Source: Acanthopleura granulata | Lineage: Eukaryota; Mollusca; Polyplacophora; Chitonida; Chitonidae | Reading direction: 5' to 3' | Length of the DNA stretch: 64,000 nt | Assembly (NCBI GenBank): GCA_016165875.1 | Contig: JABBOT010000080.1 | Location: 7,112,759-7,176,758 of the forward strand | Shown here: piece by piece, positions 44,935-55,564 of the stretch | Layout of the letters: each line of letters opens with the position of its first letter | Position numbering within the stretch: position 1 is the stretch's first letter | Position numbers and translations under genes: made by a program | The notes under the pieces: generated by a model | The model's database searches: none | What the model was told of the DNA's origin: nothing | The model's input: the letters and a program-made list of their open reading frames with translations, nothing else

Positions 44935-46050
44935 GAATGACACCAACACAGGTTTAAAAGTCCATTAGTTGGGCTGACAAGCAGTAACCAGAATAACAGT
45001 GGCCTAGGTTCTCGTCGGATAACGCCTTCTTGGTATGGATGACCAATCTTTTGACGCCAAACTCTGAACTGGGTCTAACCATACTAGTAATAATGCGCCA
45101 CTTGGCTTATTGACCTTCTCACTGGACACTCCAGTCTGGTCGTCTAAATTTACTTTGGTTGTAATGACATCGTTTGAAACACAGTGCTTAGAAGGGTGTC
45201 TCTAGTGTGAAATTTATAGAGTGTCAAGACAACTCACTCAGTTGTAACGCCGTGTAGTTTCTGAGAACCAATGGGCTAATTGCCACAAGCGTGGTGTTAA
45301 AACCCTGAACGGCAACTTCGATATTCATTGACGATGGTCTGTCTGTTCGAGATGTGCTCTGAAAGGCAATAATCGCAAGACACATTTCCAAGAAAATTTA
45401 ACAGCTGTTATCAAACGGTCGGGGCAAGAAATGTTTTTCAAAAAAAAAGAGAAAACACACACAAAAAAACCCAAAACAAAACCAAAAAAAAATAATCAAG
45501 TTTATATGACGAGAGACAGAAAACACGATTCAGACAAAAAGAGGAATAAAGAGTTTGTCTATAAAAGCCAATCCAGTTTTGACGTTTTGTCTATAAAAGC
45601 CAATCCAGTTTTGTCTATAAAAGCCAATCCAGTTTTGTCTATAAAAGCCAATCCAGTTTTGTCTATAAAAGCCAAGCAAGTTTTTAAACTCGCTGACTAT
45701 TTTTAGCCCCTGAGCTTCACGTCGTCCATTTATCGCCATTAGCACGATTGCTAGCTGCAGCTGGTTACTTGTCAACGTCTATCGGATAATCGGTTTAACA
45801 TATAAACAGTGGCAGTGAATGACAGCAGGCGCTTGGCAGGGCAGAAGCATGGAGCAAGTTGTGGTCATGAATATTACTGCGAAATGCCGATTACATCATT
45901 TTCGGAATAACTCAAAGTGGGCAACAGGCATGCGATCTGAAGCAATGTGGAAAACTTAACCAGATTGTATGAGTCATAAAGATTTGCCAAATTCCCATTC
46001 AATCGGCATTTCGCACATATAATATAGAGCCCTTGTATCGCCACACCTTA
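44935..46050 (-). repeat. rep-1 dispersed repeat, copy 5 (inner part of left arm)
   Basis: On the minus strand it begins CTATAAGGTGTGGCGATACA and continues with the GAAATGCCGATTGAATGGGA segment. It then mirrors 49280-50290, except for the minisatellite and an A-rich insertion at about 45438-45495. It is the longest rep-1 copy here. Confidence 0.8.
45553..45682 (+). repeat. 24-bp minisatellite, five units, inside rep-1
   Basis: Five copies of GTCTATAAAAGCCAATCCAG plus TTTT; the first two are separated by an extra GAC, and the last has drifted to GCCAAGCAAG. Because 24 is a multiple of three, both strands stay open and give repeated octapeptides (SIKANPVL on plus). Other rep-1 copies carry a single unit, so the array arose inside this copy. 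Each unit contains TATAAAAG, a TATA-box-like octamer. Confidence 0.93.
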
Positions 46051-46429
46051 TAGCTAATGTCACACCCGTCATACTTCTACAAGCGTCTTGGATGGCTCAT
46101 ATTTTGATAGCGTTGCCCTTTATCTGTGGGTTACTGGGGCCACAGATATTGTACCTCACGTATACGTCTCTTTCACAAAAATGTTTCGTGAAAACGGACA
46201 ACGTCGTAAATTATCGCACACCACGTTTCTACGATAAAATTTATCGAAAAATGGCGCACGACCTCTGGTGAAAGTGGCCCCTGGTGAATTAGAACGCAGA
46301 CCGGAATCGAGTTCTCTCTAGTTCTGCTTCAGCGTAATGTTAGGACGCTTGTTAGAAACTCGGCGAATGGTGGTGGTTTTACACCACCCAGAAACCTGTT
46401 TCCTGCTGAAAGGGCACAGACGTTGAATG

Positions 46430-46990
46430 TGAATCGAATAAATCTGTTTTGAGAAGTTAAATGAAAACAAAAAAAAACAGATTTAAACAAAGTATTCTTC
46501 ATTGGAAAGGCCACCCCATGCTGATTCCAAATATTGTTTTTATTTTAGGGGCAAGTTTCCGGTGTTTAAAATGGAAATAAATATCCAGCTGTCAGGGTAC
46601 ACTTTTTGGTCCATACAGAATGAAGCGAATTGACGTCACAGATTCTTCTTAGCTAGTAAACATCCTCTGATTGCTATATGTCTACGTAAATGTATACGTA
46701 TAGTACAGCATCTATTTCTGTATATAATGTGGAGATATAACAGTTACAGCATGTGGCGCGGGAAAAGAGAATCTGTGACGTCACTGTGCTTCAGTCTAGT
46801 CAACATGGCCAAAAATGTCCACCGTAGCACTTCAATCTTTGTTTCCATTTTAATCATTTAGAAACTTTATAATTAAGACCATATTTGGAAACAGCATGAA
46901 ATGGCCTTTTAGATGATGTGTACTTTATTTAAATGCGACCTGTTCATTTAAATCGTTATTCTCAACAATCGATGTTTGTGACGGTTCTCT
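46430..46990. mobile_element. Long-armed foldback element or palindrome
   Basis: The left arm (about 46430-46665) pairs with the right arm (about 46755-46990) around a loop of about 90 bp centred near 46707. Matching pieces include GGAAAGGCCACCCCATGCTG with the complement of CAGCATGAAATGGCCTTTTA, and TTAAAATGGAAATAAATAT with its counterpart near 46845. GACGTCACAGATTC at 46632 is mirrored exactly by GAATCTGTGACGTC at 46769-46782. Arms of more than 200 bp with mismatches suggest a foldback or MITE-like element. No target duplication was fixed. Confidence 0.75.
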
Positions 46991-47169
46991 TTTAATTTTG
47001 AGCTTTGTTTTAGCCCATGTATGTTGAATGTTCAACCCCGGTCTCTAAGCATAAATCAAATCGTATGCTATGCACATGTGAAGAACCAAGATTGATTCCC
47101 GAGCGCAAAGTCATCTTTCTTTTGAGACAAGTGTATTTCACACAAAACGCCCATTGCAGCACCTATCTC

Positions 47170-47412
47170 GGTCCTGTCTGGACCTTTCTGCTTGTCTAAC
47201 GCTGTGTCTGAATTCCCCGGATGTGTTTTCCTTAACCAGCTACACCGAACATTTGTCGTTTATAATCCCGTTTGTTTTCGGAGAGAGAAGAACAAATCTA
47301 CAACACTTTACCTCAGTCACCAAGTTTTTTCCAGTCATTTCTTTGGCCTTAGTTTTACCTTGTTTAGATTCTCGGGGGTTGTTTCTCTTGCTGTGAGGTA
47401 GATAAAAAGTCA
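47170..47412 (+). repeat. rep-7 dispersed repeat, copy 2
   Basis: GTGTCTGAATTCCCCGGATG, AATCCCGTTTGTTTTCGGAG, TTTCTCTTGCTGTGAGGTAG and AAAAGTCAC match 36400-36645. Confidence 0.6.
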
Positions 47413-47950
47413 CTTTTGTGTAGTAAATAATAAATTCCAAAGAAAGCTGACAACCGGTACTAAGGCGAGCATAAACAGAAAGAGAAATAGATATTAAATC
47501 TGTCTAAAAGATGCACACTAATTTATTTCAATATTTTTACACTCAACCAACTATTCTCCTCCTATTACTGTTCCTGGGTTGGTGTTGCACTTATATTCGT
47601 ATGAGAACTGCTATTTTTGGCTGTGAACTGGGTCTCACGACAATAGTCATGGGCTGTCTGTTCTGTAGTCTAAGAGTGGTACCCACGAATGCCTGCTTTG
47701 ACACTTAGATTGGAAACTGTTCCCGTGAAAAATAAAGTTTATTTTTTTCTTTATTTTTTAGTGACGCATAATTGAAAGGAGTCGTCAAGTTTTATTGCTA
47801 AGGCGATGTTGGATAAACGGTGACATTTCTGTCCTGGGAAATAAACAAAGTGAGAATTATGATCATACGATAAAGAAAATCACAAAGCGACCGCCAATAG
47901 GAAAGCACAAAAGGAACTTAAGTGGCCTTTCAATATTGTCAAACTCGCCT
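47413..47950. other. No recognisable feature
   Basis: AT-rich; contains a TTTATTTTTTTCTTTATTTT tract near 47740. No coding signal. Confidence 0.4.
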
Positions 47951-47962
47951 ACATAAAATAGA

Positions 47963-48176
47963 TTTATTTATTTATTTGATAGGTGTTTTACGCCGTACTC
48001 AGTTTTTTGGTGATAGGGAACCAGGCAGAGCCCGGATAAAACTCACGAACATCCGCAGGTTGCTGACCTTCCCACATACAGCTGAAGAGGAAGGCAGCCT
48101 GAGCTGAATTCACAGCGACCGCTTTGGTGGGAGGCTTCTGGGTCTTTGCGCTGCGCTAGCGAGCTAACCGACTGAG
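47963..48176 (-). mobile_element. SINE-A copy with perfect 12-bp target duplication
   Basis: ACATAAAATAGA at 47951-47962 and 48177-48188 bounds the element exactly. The body lacks the GAATATTTCACTTATACGAC stretch and a few bases of the head. Confidence 0.95.
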
Positions 48177-48188
48177 ACATAAAATAGA

Positions 48189-48815
48189 AAAATACCTTTG
48201 AACAAAGTCATATACTTAGTCGATATTAACGTTGACATAACGATACCAAGAACTACTGAGCCTTACTGGTTCTATGAGAAATGGGCCGCACATCTGCTGA
48301 TCGCATTGTTGGAAAGCTGTGAAGGTCCCTATCACATTGCTTCATCCTTAATTAACATGACCGATTTTCTGTGAAATAATCTTGTATCCAACAAAAAACA
48401 ACAGTACTCTAAATACATAATCTGGGCCTAACGCCAAAAGAAAGCAAATTTCCACTGTTAAATGTCCATGAATCGTCATCGGAGACTACATGCTGAAGGC
48501 ACGTGAACGTAGGAACCGTTATTTACTCAGCTGGCGCGGGTTCGAGAGGGGGCAATGGTTAAAAATCGTGAAGCACATCCTGAATCTCTTGCTCCTCGCT
48601 CGGCTGGTCGGGTATTGAATGAAATACTACACATGTGCGAAAATGCCACCATGTAGGTATAAACAAAGTTGCAGTAATTTCCTAATTCGTTGATTGTGTC
48701 AATTTTTAGAAAATCTACTCCAGTGGTATTTAAAAGCCCTGACTGAGAGAAAAGTAGTTCAGTGTAGTTTATGGGGTTTTGCAACAGCGGCTCCATGATC
48801 CAAAGAGGCCCTGAT
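48189..48815. other. No recognised feature; one 117-codon minus frame
   Basis: The frame 48527-48880 (minus) runs into the adjacent minisatellite and is probably fortuitous. Confidence 0.35.
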
Positions 48816-48819
48816 GACA

Positions 48820-49195
48820 TGTTATGACGTTTAGGTGAAGTATGAACGTCCACTGAAACAGGTCGTTTAAACGAGGACATGACGTTCCAATGAAGGTATG
48901 GCAGTCAAGTGAGGACAAGGACTTCCAATGAAGCATGACTCCATGATGTCGCAATGAAGGCAAGGCATTCATGTGAGGACAAGGACTTCCAGTGAGGGCA
49001 CGACGTTCCCCAGAGGTCATGACACCATGACGTTCCAGTCAAGACCTTGTGCTCCAGTGATGCAGAACGTTCCTGTGAGAGGGTGGCGTTCCACGGAACC
49101 TGACTTTACAGTGAGACGTGACGTGTTACTGAGGCATGTTATTTCAGTGAGGGCGTGACTTTCCAGAGAGGTTGTTATGCTCCAGTAACGCAGCA
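48820..49195 (+). repeat. Degenerate 18-20 bp minisatellite, GACGTTCCAGTGAGG type, large array
   Basis: Some eighteen units such as CATGACGTTCCAATGAAGG, AAGGACTTCCAGTGAGGG, CACGACGTTCCCCAGAGG and CGTGACTTTCCAGAGAGG. It ends GCAGCACAGTAAATATGAAT, like the array at 31620-31825. Rep-1 begins 85 bp downstream. Confidence 0.85.
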
Positions 49196-49279
49196 CAGTA
49201 AATATGAATTGAAAATATTTAGGCGAAGCCAATGTAAACAAACCGACGATGTCAAGATGACAGCCCTCACATTAGACAT

Positions 49280-50340
49280 ATTAAAGGTGTATTTCATATA
49301 GCAGACCTGTATGAAATTTTTCAATAATGCCGATTGAATGGCAATTTTCCATTGGCAATTCATCCTCCCAGATTTGGCAAGCCTTTATGATTGCATACAA
49401 GCTCGATAACTTACCCCATTTTACACATTGCAGGCCTGTTGTTGACTTAGCGTTATTCCGAGAATTATGTAATCGGCATTTCGCAGAGAGAGTCATTACC
49501 ATAAATTGCTTTATGCTCCTATCCTGCCAGGCGTCTGCTCTCATTTACTGCCACTGTTAAACCGCTTATCCGAGAGACAGTGACAAATAAGCTGCAGCTA
49601 GCATTCGTGCTGATGGTGATAAAAGGACGACGTGAGGCTTAAGAGTTAAAAAATAATCAGCGAGTTTGGCTTTATTCACAATCTGTTACTTTCCAATATC
49701 ATTTAACCAGTTTGCAGTGTGTTTGTTGTCTCTCGCCATATGAGCTTGCTTTATGGTTATTTTTTTGGGAAAAACATTTCTTGTCGAGACGGTTTAAGAG
49801 CTGCTGTATAATGTTCTTTCGACTATGGCCATTTAGAGTACATCTCGAACAGCCAGAACATCGTAAATGATCGGCGAATTTGCCGTTTAGGGTTCTTATA
49901 GAGTCCCTGTCGCCTTAACCCATAGATTCCCAGAAACTACACGACGTTACATCTAAGTGGGTTTTTTTTACACTCTACAAATCTGACACTAGAGACATCC
50001 GTTTGACTATTGTATTTCTAACGATGTCATTACCACCAAAGCAACCGCAGACGACCAGACTGGAGTGTCCAGTAAGATGGTTAGGCAGTGTGGTCAGGTG
50101 GCGTCTTATTGTTAGCAAGGGTAGACACAATTCGTAACTTAGCTTCAAGAATTGGTTATTTCATACAGAGAGTTGAAATCGACGAGAACGAATGCCATTA
50201 TTATTCTTGTCTTCGCTAACCAGCCGGATTGAAGGACATATAAATAGGCGTTGGCGTCACTGTAAAGTGGTCGATGCCGGAAACGTATCCCAAGAGGTAG
50301 TAATGTGACTTTTAGGAGGGGGAATGCGCGGCACATAAGA
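49280..50340 (+). repeat. rep-1 dispersed repeat, copy 6 (inner part of right arm)
   Basis: Collinear with 38870-39830: TATTCCGAGAATTATGTAAT, CGGCATTTCGCAGAG, TTTCCAATATCATTTAACCA, CAGAACATCGTAAATGATCG, GACGACCAGACTGGAGTGTC and AAAGTGGTCGATGCCGGAAA. Confidence 0.8.
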
Positions 50341-51734
50341 TAAGAGAAAATCATTTGCATTTACACTGGTATTGGATTTTGACTGATACATGGATTGGAG
50401 TTCGAAACCGTAATATTTCAGTTACACAACGGCAGTCAGCTTGGTAGGGAGAAAAAACCGGAACGTCCGGAGAAAACCGCCTGCTTTTGGCAAGTAAATG
50501 GGCTGCAACTACAATCCGTGCCCCTCTCCCCCAGTCTCCTATACATACTTTTATATCATAGATTCTCGAAATAATTAACCAGGTACCATGACAGTGACAG
50601 TGGACGGAGAAGTGTTAATGGTCATTTTTCTTCCGAAATAAAGTCATTAAAGACACACTATTCTAATACCTTTTTAGGAATTTTGTATTTATTCACTGGC
50701 GTGCAAAATCTCTACAGGGAAGAACGAACCAATTTACTTAGGTCATAGAGGCTTCGTTTTCGGAGACATAAAATAATATCAACAAAAAGAATACCCAAAC
50801 AAACAATAACTCTGATTGGATGAATAAAAAGTTTCACAAATCATGTTGTGAACACTATTAGACGCATATTAACGTATATCACAAAGGCTTGCAGATAGCG
50901 AGGCTGTAATTGCAGATAAGGAGAACTTTGTCTATGTCATCACTTACAGTATACCTACATGTGACTAGACCTCAAAACTGCATCAAATTCGTCCACCGAG
51001 ATATTCTGTTAAGGAGATACATGTAAATGGTGTATAAAAGTTAGATTTTGTAATATAATCTAATATGCTTTAAATAAGTGAATAATTCAAGCATTGGATC
51101 GGATGTGTACAACCATTGACGAATATGAGGAAAGTCTATAAAGTCGTTCAGAATATGTTTGACGCCGTACTGGGCATTGCTTCCAACACACACTGCTATG
51201 CTACACTACGTGTACTACGACAGGGAGACAAAGCAGACAGTTAGAAATAGTAAGTGACAAATGTACATAAAAATGCACACAAGTCTCTGTGGTTTTCAAA
51301 GCAAGTTTTAGAAAACCTTTAAGATGAGGGTAGGAATGTAATATTTGTCTTACAAAAAAGGACAAAATATTATTATAACGTTCGTGAATGACAAATAGAA
51401 TGTTGCTTCAACATTTATAGATCCGACATGTGTTTTTTAGACGACGGAGAAGACCAGCTGAAAACTTCATATCAATGGTAATACCACCAGACTGGGACAC
51501 AATTCAGACTGGGCTACTTATGATTAAATGTTTTAGCGTCGGTATAAGGCGATGTAGACACCATCAATACTCCGAACCCTCTCCAGAGAAGCCCATGCAT
51601 GCATACATCTTGATAAGGGGGCGTAAAACTTTCTGTCAAAATTGATAGACAACGATAGCTGTTTACATATAAATGACTCTTGTATATAGATGCTGTCTAG
51701 AAAACATTTCAGTCGAAAGAACTGAAGTCCGATA

Positions 51735-51985
51735 AAAAGTATTTACTTATTTGATTTGTATTGATCGTCATGCTCAGGAGCGTGCCTTATATGATTGCAA
51801 CCAGGAGGGATGAAAACGTGCATAGACCGTGGAAAAACAACCCCCTCTGCCAATTTAATTGTCCAAAGTCCTGACATAAATCCCCAGCCAATCAAGCCAT
51901 TGGTGGATTCGAACCTACGCCCTCTAAAGTTGAGGGATAGTGCACTTTCTTTAGAGGTCATAACTCTTCTCGGTCAGGAGAGAAA
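51735..51985 (-). mobile_element. SINE-C copy in the right arm, tRNA-headed
   Basis: On the minus strand a perfect B box, GGTTCGAATCC (51904-51914), follows GTGCACTATCCCTCAACTTT and AGAGGGCGTA. The body continues TTTTTCCACGGTCTATGCAC, CCTCCTGGTTGCAATCATAT and AGGCACGCTCCTGAGCATGA, and ends ATACAAATCAAATAAGTAAA. The left arm carries the same SINE at the homologous site, so this insertion predates the duplication. Confidence 0.75.
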
Positions 51986-53129
51986 TTGTAGCATGCGAAA
52001 GCTTGCGTTGTGGAAAAGTTGCGCTTGCTTTTAAAAGACGGAAACTCTATAACAGATGATTTTAATGAAATTGTAATATTATTTTCTGCTTTTAGGACGC
52101 GAGTTCCATTTACATCACCTTCATGTTGCTGAATCTACATGACTGATGAGATAGTGCTAGCAATAACACTTGTGTTTCTCAAAACAGGGAATAATTCTGT
52201 TTTCATCGCTGTGCTTACCGAAATTCCAAACATCGTGATTCAACAGTCATCGCCTGTCTCACACGAGAAATTATCAGAAACTTCATATTCCTTTTACCTT
52301 ACATTCAGGCTGCTGAATCCATATCACTGATCAGATAATCCTACGACAAATTGAATGCATTGTGCTTTCGTAAGACAGGGAATATTCTGTTTTACCATTG
52401 CATTTGTGCACAATCCAAACATCGGGATTAATCAGTTACCGCGAGAGTTGCTAAATTGTCAGAATGCCAAAATCGTTGATGAATTGTCGGAATGGTCAGG
52501 TCGGCACATCTGTAGATCTAGTTTACACACACACGAAACTCATTACTCTAATTCATCATCCTGTACTTAGGAAAGGTCGTCATGCCCAAAAGTCTATCTA
52601 TTTCGGTCTCCAGGCGACACGATTTGAAAGATTCAACAGAATCTGAAACGATTTGACGAAGTGATTGTTATTATCGTCAGCCATCCAGAACTCAGTATCC
52701 CAGACTGAGGTTAGTAAACAAGAGACAAGATTAGCTATGTCCAAAAACTTAAGACAGGTTGATGTATATTTCAAATCAGTTAGCACACGGATAATACATC
52801 TATTCCAAACACCGCCAAAAGTAGTGTGGCAATTTGTGTGACAATAAGGCAAGTCTGCGCGGACCGAACTCATTCATATCGACGAGGGGCTAAATATACT
52901 AAGATTCCTTATGGCATTTATGCAACGGACAGTAAATGTCAAAGTGACAACAACTGTATGATTATAAATCATGTTAAAACTTTAGCCTGTTTATATGAAC
53001 GAAGGCAAAGAGCTTTTTCTGTTTAATGCAAAAACGAAGTTGAGTAAAATGTATTTAACGGAAAGGTACAACAATGAAACCTTAGGCACGAGATAATTGA
53101 TTTCCATGGTATTCAACTACCTCCTGAGA

Positions 53130-54300
53130 TTGCAAGCAAAATATCTGTGTATTTGTTACTATGTGTGTGCAAAATCTGTAGGAAAACAATGACAAACGCT
53201 ATCAAGCGTACAAAGAACATGCTCTCAATGGGATAGTGTCATACAAACTGTAAAAAATTCACGTGAATCATGGATATAAATTTCTTTTTTTGAAACGAGG
53301 CAGTTTTTGTTTTTTCTGTGGCCATTGACAAAGACGTTTACAATAATGATCTGGTCTCCTCTATGGCAATAATCCAAGTATAGTTTGTTCTGCCGGAAAT
53401 GAACTTTTCACTCCTGAAGCGAGTCAGATCGTTCGGACTAATCAGCGAAAATGTCAAAATGGTACATCCAGCTTTGGCATCACGAGGTTATTTGATGAAT
53501 GGCTCAGATGAAGAAAGTTTCAAAGTCTATAATAATGTATCTAGAGACGACATGAAGCTTCTGTCAGCGATGAAATTTGCCGCTACATTTACTTTTCCCT
53601 AACTGATGAATCAGCCTCATTGGAGTTATGTCATACGTCAAGACATTTTTTTTGTTCAAAACACCCGATTTGTGCCAAGTACTGATGAGTTATGAAATAA
53701 CCTGCCAACTTGATACGGTTAATTTCACTGGGCTTGATGTTCCCTCCAGCATTCATCGTTAGGATTAACAAAATGAAAAAAAAATGCAGATGTGAAAAAG
53801 ATAAAATTGAAAAAGTTTGTTTCTGCTTGGTCTGTTTAAAGTTGACGTGAGATGGGGGAACATATTCAGTCAAGCCATCCTTCGAAATCTTAAACTGTAT
53901 AAATCTACTGAAGCATTGTAAATTCCAAAACAAACACTTTAATTTTATTGAAAAGAACATTAGCTGAAATGTCGCTATTGACCTTTGTGTAAATAAGGAA
54001 ATCAGAACGATTTTGGTGGTGTGAAAGTTACAGGGGGGGGGGGAGAAAGAGCATTTCATCTTGGACATTTCCTTAAAGAAGTTTTGTGCCTCGGTATTAG
54101 GCGATCATTGACCAAGAAAAAGCAGTATGAACTTGGTCAGTAGGCTAACTGCACGGATGAGTTCGTTTGTGCAAACATGGCACCTTGTGGATCTTATATC
54201 ATACGGATGAGCCTGAAAAACTTTTCAATACAAGCCCTATAAGGCAGAAAACATTTTAATATAATCTATAAAAAGCCCTCAAAATTAGGTGATACTCGTA
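53130..54300 (+). repeat. rep-6 dispersed repeat, copy 1
   Basis: AAGCAAAATATCTGTGTATT, AGTTTGTTCTGCCGGAAATG, CTCCTGAAGCGAGTC, AATGTCAAAATGG, TTTCAAAGTCTATAATAATG, GATGAAATTTGCCGCTACAT and GTTGACGTGAGATGG match copy 2 at 54690, copy 3 at 61980-63250 (minus), or both. Short frames in the copies share an FKV..MKFAATFTF-like peptide, which could be a coding relic but is not convincing. A poly(G) run lies at 54041-54051. Confidence 0.75.
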
Positions 54301-54689
54301 ATAATTGTTCTGCAAAATCAAAAACATTTTCAGGCAGATTCAGAAGCCGGCCTGCAATTAGCATCGATGTTATTTGAGTATCAAATCTGTGACAATTTTG
54401 TGAAAAAAAATTGTCACGTAATTCTTAGAAGTGATATTTCACAAATTGCGTCCACTTCTCTGGGTAAATCACTGCAACAAAAATGTGCCTAAGTCTGTCC
54501 ATTATAACAAAGTTTTCTAAAAGTGGTTTAAATATCTCTGTATTCTATATTTTTTGATTAGTCTTGAACGCCTCATTCAAGTGTTGTTCGCTTACACTGT
54601 GGCTTTCAGCTTTGCGGGAGGGGGATGATGGTAGCACATTTATTGTCACCGAGATCCTACAATTCTCTGTCCAAGGCCGATTTTGAAAG

Positions 54690-55560
54690 CGCATCTCGTA
54701 TGTCCTGAAAGCAAAATATCTGTGTATTTTATATTATGTCTGTGTAACTTCATTGGAATACTCCATCAAATTAACGTTATCGACAGTAAGAAAAACATGC
54801 TGATTATTGTCTGGTGGCATACAATCTATAAAAACATGTATTTTCTGTACAGAATTTTCTTTTATCAAATTTGTCCAATCTGTCGCTTTTTTTTAACACG
54901 ATCACAATCGCTGATGCTCTGTGTTGCTCTCTGTCAATAATCAACGCAGTATTTGTTCTGTCAGAAATGACCACCATGCTGCTGAAGATAGATCCATCAG
55001 CAAATCAGTCAGGACATGTTTCAAAATGGTCTATCCAATTATGGGTATTTTATGAAAGGCTCAGTTGTAGAAAATTTAAAGTCTTTATTAAGGTACCCCA
55101 AGAAAACATGGACCAGAAGTCAGTGGGTACAATGAATTTGCCACTACATTAACTTTTTTTCCACGCGGATGAATCTGATTGGAGTTGTGTACACAAAAAA
55201 AAGAGATCTGAAAATGATAAATTCGACAAGTGCGTTATCGCTTGATTTCTCTACGCGGTCATTTTGTCGACAACTGACGTGAGATAGATACACATATTCA
55301 GCCATGCCCTCTTTCTGAATCACAAGCTGAATAAATCCACTCAGCTATGGTAAACCCTAGAGCAAACATTTTTGTGTCACAGTTCTAAAGCAATAGTTGG
55401 GAGAATATTAAATCAAAAGCAGCCACTTATGATTGTGTAATTTTTTTTAAAGAAAATCAGAACCGAAAAAAAATATTTAAAGTGCTAAATTAATTTTAAT
55501 TGTTGAAAAGAATAGGAAATAAGGGTTTGGAGAAGCAAAGTGCTGTCATATAAAGCATTG
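54690..55560 (+). repeat. rep-6 dispersed repeat, copy 2
   Basis: A direct repeat of copy 1 about 1.55 kb downstream: AAGCAAAATATCTGTGTATT, TATTTGTTCTGTCAGAAATG, TTTCAAAATGGTCTATCCAA, GAATTTGCCACTACATTAAC, ACTGACGTGAGATAGATACA and CATATTCAGCCATGCCCTCT. Confidence 0.75.
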
Positions 55561-55564
55561 TTCC

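Larger units (their letters stand above)
40440..46050 (+). repeat. Left arm of a large imperfect inverted duplication
   Basis: Successive blocks match the reverse complement of 49280-53070 in order. They pair 40560-40760 with 52830-53020, 41139-41475 with 52080-52460, 41590-42740 (minus the LTR) with 51735-51985, 42830-43060 with 51395-51640, 43237-43310 with 51145-51215, 44560-44740 with 50485-50660 and 44935-46050 with 49280-50290. The arm is longer than its partner because it contains a solo LTR, a SINE-A, A-rich expansions and a minisatellite. Divergence is visible in every block, so the duplication is old. An alternative is two independent insertions of one long repeat in opposite orientation. 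Confidence 0.8.
49280..53070 (-). repeat. Right arm of the large inverted duplication
   Basis: Reverse-complement partner of 40440-46050. Its inner end is rep-1 (49280-50340, plus), beginning AAGGTGTATTTCATATAGCA. Its outer end fades near 53060 (CAAAAACGAAGTTGAG against CTTCACTTTTGCACTG of the left arm). It lacks the LTR, the SINE-A and the 24-bp array, and so serves as a near-ancestral reference for the left arm. Confidence 0.8.

Noticed and set aside
45431..45706. A 91-codon repeat protein with SIKANPVL units
   Set aside because: It is the in-frame reading of a 24-bp DNA minisatellite preceded by an A-rich tract. Both strands are open for the same reason.
46430..46990. The foldback as the centre of the large inverted duplication
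   Set aside because: Sequence between the foldback and each arm (46050-46430 and 46990-49280) does not pair, so the foldback appears independent.
48527..48880. 117-codon minus-strand ORF
   Set aside because: It partly reads the 18-20 bp minisatellite and has no recognisable domain.
48820..49195. CRISPR-like array of short repeats
   Set aside because: Units are degenerate, about 18-20 bp, without unique spacers, and the genome is eukaryotic; it is a minisatellite.
50380..50480. A further SINE-A remnant (AATATTTCAGTTACACAACG, CGGCAGTCAGC)
   Set aside because: Similarity is weak and short, and no tail or head is recognisable, so it is not listed as a feature.
51904..51914. A tRNA gene suggested by a perfect B box
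   Set aside because: No cloverleaf can be completed and SINE-C body and tail follow directly, so it is a SINE head.
53631..54068. 145-codon minus-strand ORF
   Set aside because: It is antisense within rep-6 and is not kept open in the other two rep-6 copies.
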